The notes under the pieces were generated by a model. That model saw only the letters and a list, made by a program, of their open reading frames with translations, was not told the DNA's origin and did not search any database. Positions 25,781 to 33,320 of a stretch of DNA of 64,000 bases are shown piece by piece. The number at the start of each line of letters is the position of its first letter. Position 1 is the stretch's first letter. The translations under genes and the position numbers were made by a program. This stretch comes from Betaproteobacteria bacterium (GTDB taxonomy: Bacteria > Pseudomonadota > Gammaproteobacteria > Burkholderiales > SG8-41), in NCBI GenBank assembly GCA_021730905.1, contig JAKFYK010000040.1:1-64000 (forward strand), written 5' to 3'.

Positions 25781-26347
25781 ATTGACGATGCGTTGCTTTA
25801 TCTGCTCCAGACGCTCGGCGGATTTTTCGCCGGGATGTTGCTGCTGCGTTTCTGGATGCAGTGGTGCCGCGCACCCATACGCAATCCGCTGTCGGAATTT
25901 GTGCAGGCATTGACCAATTTCGCCGTGTTGCCCGCGCGCCGCGTCATTCCCGGGCTGTGGGGGCTGGATCTGGCGACGCTGGTTTTATCGTGGCTGGTTC
26001 TGGTGATCGAGGCCGTGCTGATGTTGGCGATCAAGGGCATGGCGCCGGCATCCGGCGCCGCGATCGGCATGGTGTTGCTGCTGGCGCTGGTAATGTTGAT
26101 GCGGCTTGCGGTTTATCTCGCCATCGGCAGCCTCATCCTGCTGGTGATTATCTCGTGGGTCAATCCGGCGAGTCCGATGTACTCGCTGATCAATACCCTC
26201 ACGCGCCCTCTGCTCAGGCCGATACAACGCCTTGTTCCGCCGATCGGCATGGTAGATCTCTCACCGCTGGTCGCGCTGCTGTTGTTGCAACTGATATTGA
26301 TGGTGCCGCTGGCTTATCTGGAGCGGATGATTGGCTTCATCATCTGA
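25778..26347 (+). CDS. yggT: YggT family membrane protein
   Basis: A 189-residue protein with two YggT repeats, each a pair of hydrophobic segments. The first is LLYLLQTLGGFFAGMLLLRFWMQWC with NPLSEFVQALTNFAVLPARRVIPG. The second is SLILLVIISWVNPASPMYSLINTLTRPLLRPIQRLVPPIGMVDLSPLVALLLLQL. YggT proteins are found beside proC and DUF167 genes and have been linked with osmotic or envelope stress; the mechanism is unknown. Its end overlaps the DUF167 gene start by 17 bp. The start codon is inside a dispersed repeat, which implies inefficient or unusual initiation. Confidence 0.9.
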   Translation: MIDDALLYLLQTLGGFFAGMLLLRFWMQWCRAPIRNPLSEFVQALTNFAVLPARRVIPGLWGLDLATLVLSWLVLVIEAVLMLAIKGMAPASGAAIGMVLLLALVMLMRLAVYLAIGSLILLVIISWVNPASPMYSLINTLTRPLLRPIQRLVPPIGMVDLSPLVALLLLQLILMVPLAYLERMIGFII

Positions 26348-26666
26348 TCGGCCGGAAAACTTTCTGACGCACGATCCGGATCGCAACCGGATAGTGCTTA
26401 ACGTTCACCTGCAGCCCGGCGCCAAATCCAATGCGATTGCGGGTGAACACGGCGGCGCCTTGAAGATTCGCATCGCGGCGCCGGCGGTCGACAACAAAGC
26501 CAATGCCGCACTGGTGGCATTCATGAGTCTATGGCTGGGTGTGCCCGCAAGCAATATCAGCATCCTCAGCGGCCTGCGTTCGCGCCGCAAGCGGATCGCC
26601 ATCGTCAGTGCCGCCAGTGGTGTTATGGCGCGACTGCGGTCGGCTATCCACGACGTATCCGACTAA
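26331..26666 (+). CDS. DUF167 (YggU) family protein
   Basis: A 111-residue protein of the DUF167/YggU family with RIVLNVHLQPGAKSNAIAGEHGGALKIRIAAPAVDNKANAALVAFMSLWLGVPASNISILSG, the entire conserved core. Function is unknown. The TTG start at 26331 overlaps the yggT end; a GTG just before LNVHLQPG is a possible alternative. The order yggS-proC-yggT-yggU is standard for proteobacteria. Its stop overlaps the stop of the convergent phospholipase D-like gene by 2 bp. Confidence 0.85.
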   Translation: MASSSDRPENFLTHDPDRNRIVLNVHLQPGAKSNAIAGEHGGALKIRIAAPAVDNKANAALVAFMSLWLGVPASNISILSGLRSRRKRIAIVSAASGVMARLRSAIHDVSD

Positions 26667-28147
26667 CCTACACCTCGCGTATTATCACCGTCAGCTTGTT
26701 TTTCACCGGCGTCGTGTCCTTTCTGGCGCAGCACAAATGCGCGCACCAGCAGTGACACGGCGATCCACGCGCCGAGCAGGGACAACGGCAGCAGCAGCAC
26801 CAGCGGCCACAGCAGGCCCACCGCAACGATACCCAGTATCACCAAACCTACCATCGCCATGATACCGGCCTCCGCCGGCCCCAGCACCCGGTGATTCGTG
26901 ATCGCTGCGCCCACCGTATTGCCGATGCGCAACGCGCCCGCCGCCGCGCGCGAAGCGCTGCCGCGAAAACGGCCACGTGCGTGCGTGCGCTTAGCCGGCA
27001 CAACGGGTCGCACGCGATTGCGCGGCGACAGCAGAATTTCCGTAGCATTCGCCAGATCATCCTCGTACATCGCCTCCATTTCGCCCGCGAAGCCGGAATC
27101 CTCGATCGCGATGTCGAGTTCATAATTGCCGATCCAGCTCGTCACGTTGAGGTTGGTCGAACCCACGCGCGCCCAGCGCCCATCCGCCACCGCGGTTTTC
27201 GCATGCAGCATCGGCCCATTCCATTCAAACACCCGTATGCCGCCTTCCAGCAGCGAGCGGTAACCGGTGCGCGACAGCGTCGATACCGCGAACAGGTTGC
27301 TCGCACCGGGCACCAGCAACCGCACATCCACGCCATCCAGCGCGGCCGACCGCAACGCCTGCACATACGGCGCCATCCCCACGAAGTACGCATCCGTCAG
27401 CCACAGCGTGCGCGTGGCCATCGCGGCAACGAGTTGGTCCAGCCGATACAGATTCGCGACATTGGGCTGATTCGCCAGCACCCGCAAGGTGACATCGCCC
27501 GCGCGCGGGATTGCCCGGGGATCGGTGCAGGCATCGTCCGGCAGTGGCGCGCCCGCTGCCGCCCACACCTGGCCGAAAGCCCGTTCAATATCCGCCACCG
27601 CAGGGCCGATGATTTCGACCCCGGTATCACGCCAGGGTGCAATGCCGCGCGCGGGGTCTCCCTCCCATCGGTTGCTCACGCACAAGCCCGACACGTAGCC
27701 GATGGCGCCGTCGACCGTCATCATTTTGCGATGATCGCGCTGCATCCATCCGAACGGACTGCCGATCCACGGCGGATTAAACACGCGCACTTCCGCGCCC
27801 GCGGCGACCAGCGGCTCCAGTAACCGTTTCGATCCCAGACCCAGTGCACCGAACCAGTCGTAAATCACCCGCACCTGCACACCGGCGCGCGCCCGCGCCG
27901 CCAGGGCATCGACAAAACGCTGCCCGGTGACGTCGTTTTCTATAATGTAATTCTCGAACAGGATGAAACGCTGCGCAACGGCAATCGCCTCGAGCCACGC
28001 CGGATAGTTTTGCGCGGCGTCCCGCAGCAAACGTACACAATTGCCAGACACCAGCGGCGCTCCGGCAGCGCGCGACAACGCCTGTTCCGCCAGCACACGG
28101 ACCGGCGATGAGGAATGCGGATCAAAGCGGCGCAAATCGCCTGCCAC
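26663..28147 (-). CDS. phospholipase D-like protein, cardiolipin synthase B type
   Basis: A 494-residue protein with two HKD active-site motifs: DHRKMMTVDG near residue 150 and LHAKTAVADGRWARVGSTN near residue 315. Each has the H-x-K-x4-D pattern, with surrounding FILFENYIIENDVTGQRFVDALAARARAGVQVRVIYDW and VDVRLLVPGASN. This is the layout of ClsB-type cardiolipin synthases, which use two phosphatidylglycerols or PG and PE. Two hydrophobic helices near the C-terminus (IMAMVGLVILGIVAVGLLWPLVLLLP) make it longer than E. coli ClsB. It starts with GTG at 28147 and follows rng on the same strand. Confidence 0.88.
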   Translation of the reverse strand: MAGDLRRFDPHSSSPVRVLAEQALSRAAGAPLVSGNCVRLLRDAAQNYPAWLEAIAVAQRFILFENYIIENDVTGQRFVDALAARARAGVQVRVIYDWFGALGLGSKRLLEPLVAAGAEVRVFNPPWIGSPFGWMQRDHRKMMTVDGAIGYVSGLCVSNRWEGDPARGIAPWRDTGVEIIGPAVADIERAFGQVWAAAGAPLPDDACTDPRAIPRAGDVTLRVLANQPNVANLYRLDQLVAAMATRTLWLTDAYFVGMAPYVQALRSAALDGVDVRLLVPGASNLFAVSTLSRTGYRSLLEGGIRVFEWNGPMLHAKTAVADGRWARVGSTNLNVTSWIGNYELDIAIEDSGFAGEMEAMYEDDLANATEILLSPRNRVRPVVPAKRTHARGRFRGSASRAAAGALRIGNTVGAAITNHRVLGPAEAGIMAMVGLVILGIVAVGLLWPLVLLLPLSLLGAWIAVSLLVRAFVLRQKGHDAGEKQADGDNTRGVG

Positions 28148-28173
28148 GGTCTGTCCCTCGGTTGAAGATCGGG

Positions 28174-29640
28174 CTACATCAGAACAATATCAAACTGCTC
28201 CTGGTTGTACACGCTTTCGACTTGCAGCGACACCGGCTTGCCGATGAAATCCGACAACATGGCGAGGCTCTGCGACTCTTCGTCCAGAAACATGTCGATC
28301 ACTTGCTGCGATGCAAGTATGCGAAACTCCCGCGCGTCGAACTGTTTGGCCTCGCGCGCCAATTCGCGCAGAATCTGGTAGCACACGGTCTGCGCGGTTT
28401 TCAGTTCGCCACGGCCCCCGCACACCGGACACGGCTCGCACAGCACATGCGCGAGCGATTCGCGCGTGCGCTTGCGCGTCATCTCCACCAGCCCCAGTTG
28501 CGTAAAACCATTGATCGTCATGCGCGTGCGGTCGCGCGCCAGCGCCTTGCGAAACTCGTTAAGCACGGCGTTGCGGTGCTCCTCGGTATCCATGTCGATA
28601 AAATCGATGATGATGATGCCGCCCAGATTGCGCAGCCGCAGTTGGCGCGCTATCACTTGCGCCGCCTCGAGATTGGTCTTGAAAATGGTGTCATCGAAGC
28701 TGCGTACCCCTACGAAGGCGCCCGTATTCACGTCCACCGTGGTCAGCGCCTCGGTCTGGTCAATAATCAGGTACCCGCCCGACTTGAGATCCACCCGCCG
28801 TGCCAGCGCTTTTTCGATTTCGTCTTCAACACCATATAAATCAAACAACGGGCGCTCGCCCTGATAGTGGCTGATACGCTCGGCGCTGGCAGGCATATAG
28901 TCGCGGGCGAACACCTTCATCGTGTCGTACACAGCCTCGGCATCGACCATGATGCGCGTGGTTTCGTCGTCCACGAAGTCGCGCAGCACACGCAACCCGA
29001 GATTGAGATCCTGATACAGCAGCGCGAGCGCCGCGGCCGTCTGCGCGCGCTCCTGTATCCCCGACCACAGCTTGCGCAGATAGGCGAGATCGGACGCCAA
29101 CTCGGCTTCGGACGCTGTTTCCGCCATGGTACGCATGATGAAGCCGCCCTTTTCCTCGGGCGGAAGGAGGTGCTGGAGTTTCTCACGCAGATGCGCGCGC
29201 TCGTCCTGATCTTCGATGCGTTGTGAAATACCAATACGCGCATCATCCTGCGGCAGATAAACCAGAAAGCGTCCGGCGATGCTGATCTGGGTTGAAAGGC
29301 GCGCCCCTTTGGTGCCGAGTGGATCCTTGACCACCTGCACGATCAGATTTTCGCCTTCGGAAAGCAGGCGTTCGATCGGCGGCCCCGCTTCGCCGCCATG
29401 GGCGCCACTGCGGCTGCTCCAGATATCGGCCACATGCAAAAACGCCGCGCGGTCGCCCGCAATATCCACAAAAGCCGACTGCATGCCCGGCAGCACGCGC
29501 ACCACTTTACCCATGTAGATGTTACCGACGAGACCGCGCGCGGAAGTGCGCTCGATATGCAGTTCCTGCGTCACGCCGTGGTCGATGACGGCGACGCGGG
29601 TCTCCTGAGGCGTAACGTTGATAAGGATCTCTTCGCTCAT
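28174..29640 (-). CDS. rng: ribonuclease G
   Basis: A 488-residue endoribonuclease of the RNase E/G family, which matures 16S rRNA and starts mRNA decay. The N-terminal S1 domain includes GNIYMGKVVRVLPGMQSAFVDIA. The catalytic DNase I-like part has GGYLIIDQTEALTTVDVNTGAFVG and GGIIIIDFIDMDTEEHR with the metal aspartates. The zinc-link cysteines lie in CEPCPVCGGRGE. There is no long RNase E scaffold tail, so it is Rng. It is the penultimate gene of a long minus-strand run aceE-aceF-nadD-rsfS-rlmH-maf-rng. Confidence 0.96.
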   Translation of the reverse strand: MSEEILINVTPQETRVAVIDHGVTQELHIERTSARGLVGNIYMGKVVRVLPGMQSAFVDIAGDRAAFLHVADIWSSRSGAHGGEAGPPIERLLSEGENLIVQVVKDPLGTKGARLSTQISIAGRFLVYLPQDDARIGISQRIEDQDERAHLREKLQHLLPPEEKGGFIMRTMAETASEAELASDLAYLRKLWSGIQERAQTAAALALLYQDLNLGLRVLRDFVDDETTRIMVDAEAVYDTMKVFARDYMPASAERISHYQGERPLFDLYGVEDEIEKALARRVDLKSGGYLIIDQTEALTTVDVNTGAFVGVRSFDDTIFKTNLEAAQVIARQLRLRNLGGIIIIDFIDMDTEEHRNAVLNEFRKALARDRTRMTINGFTQLGLVEMTRKRTRESLAHVLCEPCPVCGGRGELKTAQTVCYQILRELAREAKQFDAREFRILASQQVIDMFLDEESQSLAMLSDFIGKPVSLQVESVYNQEQFDIVLM

Positions 29641-29649
29641 GATTCGGCT

Positions 29650-30273
29650 TTACACGCTCTCGATATCAAACGCCACAAGCAGTTCAACCGTCTCAGCCAG
29701 CGGCAAACCCATGATCCCGGAGTAGCTGCCTTCGATGCGCGTAATGAACGCCGCCGCGCGCCCCTGCACTGCATACGCGCCGGCTTTGTCCATCGGCTCG
29801 CCGCTGGCGATATAGCGCCGTATCAACGCATCGTCGAGCGCACGCATCGACACGGTCGATACGCTGATACGCGTTTCGAGCCGTTCAGCGAACGCCATCG
29901 CGACTACAGTAATCACCGTATGGCTGCGGCCCGACAGCATATTCAAAATACGCGCCGCATCCGCGGTATCCACCGGTTTACCGATAATGGCGTCGTCCAG
30001 CGCGATCGTGGTGTCGGCAGCGAGCACCGGTTTGATCATGCCGCCCGCGCGCCGCGCCACGACCTGCAACCCGGCCGTGGCCTTGGCCGTCGCCACGCGC
30101 AGCACGTAGTCGCGCGGCGTTTCATCCGTGCGCGGTGTCTCGTCGACATCAACGCTGCGCCGCGGATCTTCACGCAGCAGCAGCAATTCGTGTCCGACCC
30201 CAATCTGCCGCAGCAGCTCGCGGCGGCGCGGACTGCGCGAGGCCAGATAGATTTTTCTGTCGGAAATGGCCAC
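29650..30273 (-). CDS. maf: Maf-like nucleoside triphosphate pyrophosphatase
   Basis: A 207-residue house-cleaning pyrophosphatase that hydrolyses dTTP, UTP or modified nucleotides. The opening motif IYLASRSPRRRELLRQIG is diagnostic, followed by YVLRVATAKATAG, VLAADTTIALDDAIIGKPVD and GSYSGIMGLPLAET. The track ORF is longer by 39 residues in the rlmH overlap. GTG 30273 gives the natural N-terminus. It lies 9 bp ahead of rng and 5 bp after rlmH on the same strand. Confidence 0.92.
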   Translation of the reverse strand: MAISDRKIYLASRSPRRRELLRQIGVGHELLLLREDPRRSVDVDETPRTDETPRDYVLRVATAKATAGLQVVARRAGGMIKPVLAADTTIALDDAIIGKPVDTADAARILNMLSGRSHTVITVVAMAFAERLETRISVSTVSMRALDDALIRRYIASGEPMDKAGAYAVQGRAAAFITRIEGSYSGIMGLPLAETVELLVAFDIESV

Positions 30274-30278
30274 GATGT

Positions 30279-30761
30279 TCAGGCCCGGTGATAAGGATGA
30301 TTGCCGATGATCGATATTGCGCGATAGAGCTGCTCCGCGACAACCACGCGTACCAGACCATGTGGCAAAGTGAGCGGTGACAGCGACCACAGCCAGTCGG
30401 CGCTTTTTTTCAGCCGCACCGCTGTACCATCAGCGCCGCCGATGGCAAACGAAACGTCGCGCCCGTCTTCGCGCCAACGCATGATGCGATCGGCCAGTTG
30501 CCGCGTTGTTACCGCTTTGCCTGTTTCATCGAGCACGACGGTGACGCTGCCGCCCTTGGGAAGCGCGGCCTCGACGCGTTGCGCTTCCTGCTCCAGAATG
30601 CGCGCGATATCACCGGCGCTCGGCTTGTCGCCGCGCGGTTCCGGCTTGATTTCAGCGAGCGTGAGCGGCATCTCGCGCGGCATGCGGCGCGCGTAGTCTG
30701 CAAACCCGGCGCTGATCCATTCCGGCATGCGATGTCCCACCGCGACGACGCGCAGCTTCAC
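30279..30761 (-). CDS. rlmH: 23S rRNA (pseudouridine1915-N3)-methyltransferase RlmH
   Basis: A 160-residue SPOUT-class methyltransferase that modifies helix 69 of 23S rRNA on assembled ribosomes. Family features are MKLRVVAVGHRMPEWISAGFADYARRM, FAIGGADGTA (SAM knot) and SLSPLTLPHGLVRVVVAEQLYRAISIIGNHPYHR, the near-invariant C-terminus. The track ORF extends far upstream inside rsfS; I place the start at GTG 30761, four bases after the rsfS stop. RlmH next to RsfS and NadD is a conserved neighbourhood. Confidence 0.95.
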   Translation of the reverse strand: MKLRVVAVGHRMPEWISAGFADYARRMPREMPLTLAEIKPEPRGDKPSAGDIARILEQEAQRVEAALPKGGSVTVVLDETGKAVTTRQLADRIMRWREDGRDVSFAIGGADGTAVRLKKSADWLWSLSPLTLPHGLVRVVVAEQLYRAISIIGNHPYHRA

Positions 30762-30765
30762 GACA

Positions 30766-31242
30766 CTATGTGGTTTTTGCACGGCTGCGCTTCGGCACAG
30801 CAGGCGTATGACGCGCAAGCGGTGTACGAGACGCGGCCGGCTTGCGCGGCGCCGCGGGCTTGGCCGATTTTTTGGCCTTCGCCGGTTTAGCGGCCTTGGG
30901 CGCTTTGACCGATTTCGGAGCAGGTGCCCACAACTCCTCGAGGTTGTAATACTGGCGTATCGCGGGTTGCATGATGTGCACCACCGCCTCGCCGATATCC
31001 ACCAGGACCCACTCGCCGGATCGTTCGCCTTCGACGCCATAAATTTTGCCACCGGCCGCTTTCACCTGCTCCTGCACCCGACTCGACAACGCCCGGCATT
31101 GCCGGTTCGACTCGCCGGTGGCGACGATCACCTTGTCGAAAAACGCCGTCATTTTCTTGACGTCGAATACCACGATGTCGCGCGCTTTCACATCTTCGAG
31201 CGCATCAACCGCCGCGCGCGTCACTTTATCCAGCCGCATCAT
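30766..31242 (-). CDS. rsfS: ribosomal silencing factor RsfS, with long basic tail
   Basis: A 158-residue protein. Residues 1-110 form RsfS: DVKARDIVVFDVKKMTAFFDKVIVATGESNRQCRALSS, GEWVLVDIGEAVVHIMQPAIRQYYNLEELWA. RsfS binds uL14 and blocks subunit joining in starvation. The last 48 residues are a Lys/Ala/Pro tail (SVKAPKAAKPAKAKKSAKPA) absent from most family members, which end near residue 110; it may touch rRNA. The ATG overlaps the nadD stop (ATGA). Confidence 0.94.
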   Translation of the reverse strand: MMRLDKVTRAAVDALEDVKARDIVVFDVKKMTAFFDKVIVATGESNRQCRALSSRVQEQVKAAGGKIYGVEGERSGEWVLVDIGEAVVHIMQPAIRQYYNLEELWAPAPKSVKAPKAAKPAKAKKSAKPAAPRKPAASRTPLARHTPAVPKRSRAKTT

Positions 31243-31919
31243 TGTTTTGAATTATCCTTTAAAAATAATTGTTTATCGTTTATGTAATCAAACACCGCCG
31301 GCGGCAGTAAATAACGCGCACTGCGCCGTGCGTGCACCATCGCGCGTATCTTGGTGGCAGAAATATCCAGCGCGGTTATCGGCACTTCGACGATGGTACC
31401 GGCCGGCGCGCGATGTATCGCCTGTGCATCGTTACTGCGCCGCTGCGCGAATTCCTGTGCCAATGGCGCCGGCATCCCGCCCAGCGCCGCACCCGGCCGG
31501 TGCGCGACCGCGATGTGCGCGAGATTGAATATCTCCTGCCAGCGATGCCATGACTCGAATCCCAGAAACGCATCCGCGCCCATCATCAGCACCAGTGGGC
31601 ACGTAACGCCGAGTTCCGCACGCAACTCGCTCAGCGTGTCAAAAGTGTACGACGGTCCTGTACGCTGCGTCTCTCTTTCATCCAGCACAAACATTGGATG
31701 GTCGGCGATGGCCAGCTTGACCATCATTACGCGATCCGCGACCGCCGTTTGCGGCTTGGCGCGATGAGGCGGCTGGCCGCCGGGCACGAAATGCACCGAA
31801 CGCAGCGCCAATGTTTCGGCCACTTCCTGCGCAAACCGCAAATGACCGAGGTGTATCGGATCGAAAGTGCCGCCGAGTATGCCAATGGCGCCGTGTGTCA
31901 GTGCACTCAAAGCAGTCAA
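31239..31919 (-). CDS. nadD: nicotinate-nucleotide adenylyltransferase
   Basis: A 226-residue enzyme that adenylates nicotinate mononucleotide in NAD synthesis. The nucleotidyltransferase motif is GILGGTFDPIHLGHLRFAQEV, the second is SATKIRAMVHARRS (the ISxT/SxR motif), and the C-terminus YLLPPAVFDYINDKQLF is typical. The start is a TTG at 31919 whose last two bases overlap the aceF stop (TTGA); no ATG or GTG exists before the GGTFDP motif. The tail region is AT-rich and may hold a degraded copy of the dispersed repeat near 31260-31290. Confidence 0.92.
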   Translation of the reverse strand: MTALSALTHGAIGILGGTFDPIHLGHLRFAQEVAETLALRSVHFVPGGQPPHRAKPQTAVADRVMMVKLAIADHPMFVLDERETQRTGPSYTFDTLSELRAELGVTCPLVLMMGADAFLGFESWHRWQEIFNLAHIAVAHRPGAALGGMPAPLAQEFAQRRSNDAQAIHRAPAGTIVEVPITALDISATKIRAMVHARRSARYLLPPAVFDYINDKQLFLKDNSKQ

Positions 31920-33259
31920 AGCACCAGGCGGCGAATGTCGGAGAGCGTTTGCGAAAGGAACGACACGAAGCGCGCGCCCTGCGCGCCGTCGATCACGCGA
32001 TGATCATACGACAGCGACAACGGCAGCATCAGCCGCGGTTGAAATGCCTTGCCGTCCCACACCGGCTTCATCACGGCCTTGCCTACGCCGAGGATCGCCA
32101 CTTCCGGCGCATTGATGATGGGCGTAAAGAAAGTGCCGCCGAGGCCACCGAGACTGGAAATTGAAAAACAACCGCCCTGCACATCGGCGGGTGCGATTTT
32201 GCCGCTGCGCATGCGCTCGCTTACCGCGCCCAGTTCCTGCGCGATTTCCAGCAAACCTTTCTTGTCGAGATCGCGTATCACCGGCACCACCAATCCATTC
32301 GGCGTATCGACGGCGATGCCGATGTGGAAATAATGCTTCAGCACCAGGCTTTCACCGTCGGCGGACAGCGACGAGTTGAATTCCGGGAATTGCTTCAACG
32401 CCACCACCGAGGCCTTGAGCAAGAAGCCGAGCATGGTGAACTTGATGCCCTTCTGTTTGGCTTCTGCCGCCTGCGACTTGCGGAACACTTCGAGTTCAGT
32501 AATGTCCGCTTCGTCGTGCTGCGTGACGTGCGGAATGCTTACCCAGTTGCGATGCAGAAACCCGCCCGACAGCTTGCGGATGCGCGACAGCGGCTTCATT
32601 TCAACGCTGCCGAACTTCGAGAAATCGATTTGCGGCAACGGCGGCAGATTGAATCCCAATGTGCCCGCTGCGCCGGGCGATCCTGCCGCCCCTGTTGCGG
32701 CACGAGCCCGCGCCAATTCCGCCTTTACAAATGCCTGCACATCTTCGCGCAGGATACGATCCTTGGGGCCGTTGCCCTTTACCAGCGACAGATCGACGCC
32801 GAGCTCGCGTGCGAACTGCCGCACTGACGGACTGGCGTGCGCCATGCGGTGTTGCGTGTCGTCTATCGGCAGCGCGGGCGGTGCAGCGCTTGGCGTGGGA
32901 GCCGTTGTAGCAGACGCGGGCGCAACGGCTGCCGGCGCAGGCGACTTTGGTGGAGCAACCACGGCAGCAACAGGCACAGACTTTGCTGGATTTACGGGTA
33001 CGGCTGCGCCGTCGCCGTCATTCGCCTCCAACTTCAGCACCAGCGTGCCCTTCGACACTTTGTCGCCGGGCTTGATGATGACCTCTTTCACCACGCCGCT
33101 CGCCGGGGACGGCACGTCCATCGTTGCTTTATCCGACTCCAGCGTCATCAGCGAATCTTCCGCTTTGACCGTGTCGCCCGCCTTGACGAACACCTCAATC
33201 ACCGGAATATTTTTAAAGTCGCCGATGTCGGGAACGGTTACTTCAATTACGTTTGCCAT
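31916..33259 (-). CDS. aceF: pyruvate dehydrogenase E2, dihydrolipoyllysine acetyltransferase
   Basis: A 447-residue E2 component. One N-terminal lipoyl domain carries the lipoylated lysine in MTLESDKATMDVPSP (about residue 45). An Ala/Pro linker follows, then a peripheral-subunit-binding domain (ASPSVRQFARELGVDLSLVKGNGPKDRILREDV) and the catalytic domain ending SLSYDHRVIDGAQGARFVSFL with the active-site histidine. Many betaproteobacterial E2 proteins have one or two lipoyl domains, so one is normal. It lies 58 bp after aceE. No E3 (lpd) gene is adjacent, so E3 must be encoded elsewhere. The gap to aceE holds a dispersed repeat. Confidence 0.96.
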   Translation of the reverse strand: MANVIEVTVPDIGDFKNIPVIEVFVKAGDTVKAEDSLMTLESDKATMDVPSPASGVVKEVIIKPGDKVSKGTLVLKLEANDGDGAAVPVNPAKSVPVAAVVAPPKSPAPAAVAPASATTAPTPSAAPPALPIDDTQHRMAHASPSVRQFARELGVDLSLVKGNGPKDRILREDVQAFVKAELARARAATGAAGSPGAAGTLGFNLPPLPQIDFSKFGSVEMKPLSRIRKLSGGFLHRNWVSIPHVTQHDEADITELEVFRKSQAAEAKQKGIKFTMLGFLLKASVVALKQFPEFNSSLSADGESLVLKHYFHIGIAVDTPNGLVVPVIRDLDKKGLLEIAQELGAVSERMRSGKIAPADVQGGCFSISSLGGLGGTFFTPIINAPEVAILGVGKAVMKPVWDGKAFQPRLMLPLSLSYDHRVIDGAQGARFVSFLSQTLSDIRRLVL

Positions 33260-33292
33260 GATGAATGGTGATCCGCGCCGCCAATTATTTTA

Positions 33293-33320
33293 TTAAGTGT
33301 TTGTTTTTAAACGATATTTA
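33293..33320 (+). repeat. dispersed AT-rich repeat, copy 5 (overlaps aceE stop)
   Basis: Reads TTAAGTGTTTGTTTTTAAAC then GATATTTA. The aceE stop codon (TAA on the minus strand, 33318-33320) is its last three bases. Confidence 0.65.

Noticed and set aside
31258-31290. A further repeat copy in the nadD tail
   Set aside because: The match is weak, and the AT-rich codons fit the conserved nadD C-terminus (DYINDKQLF).
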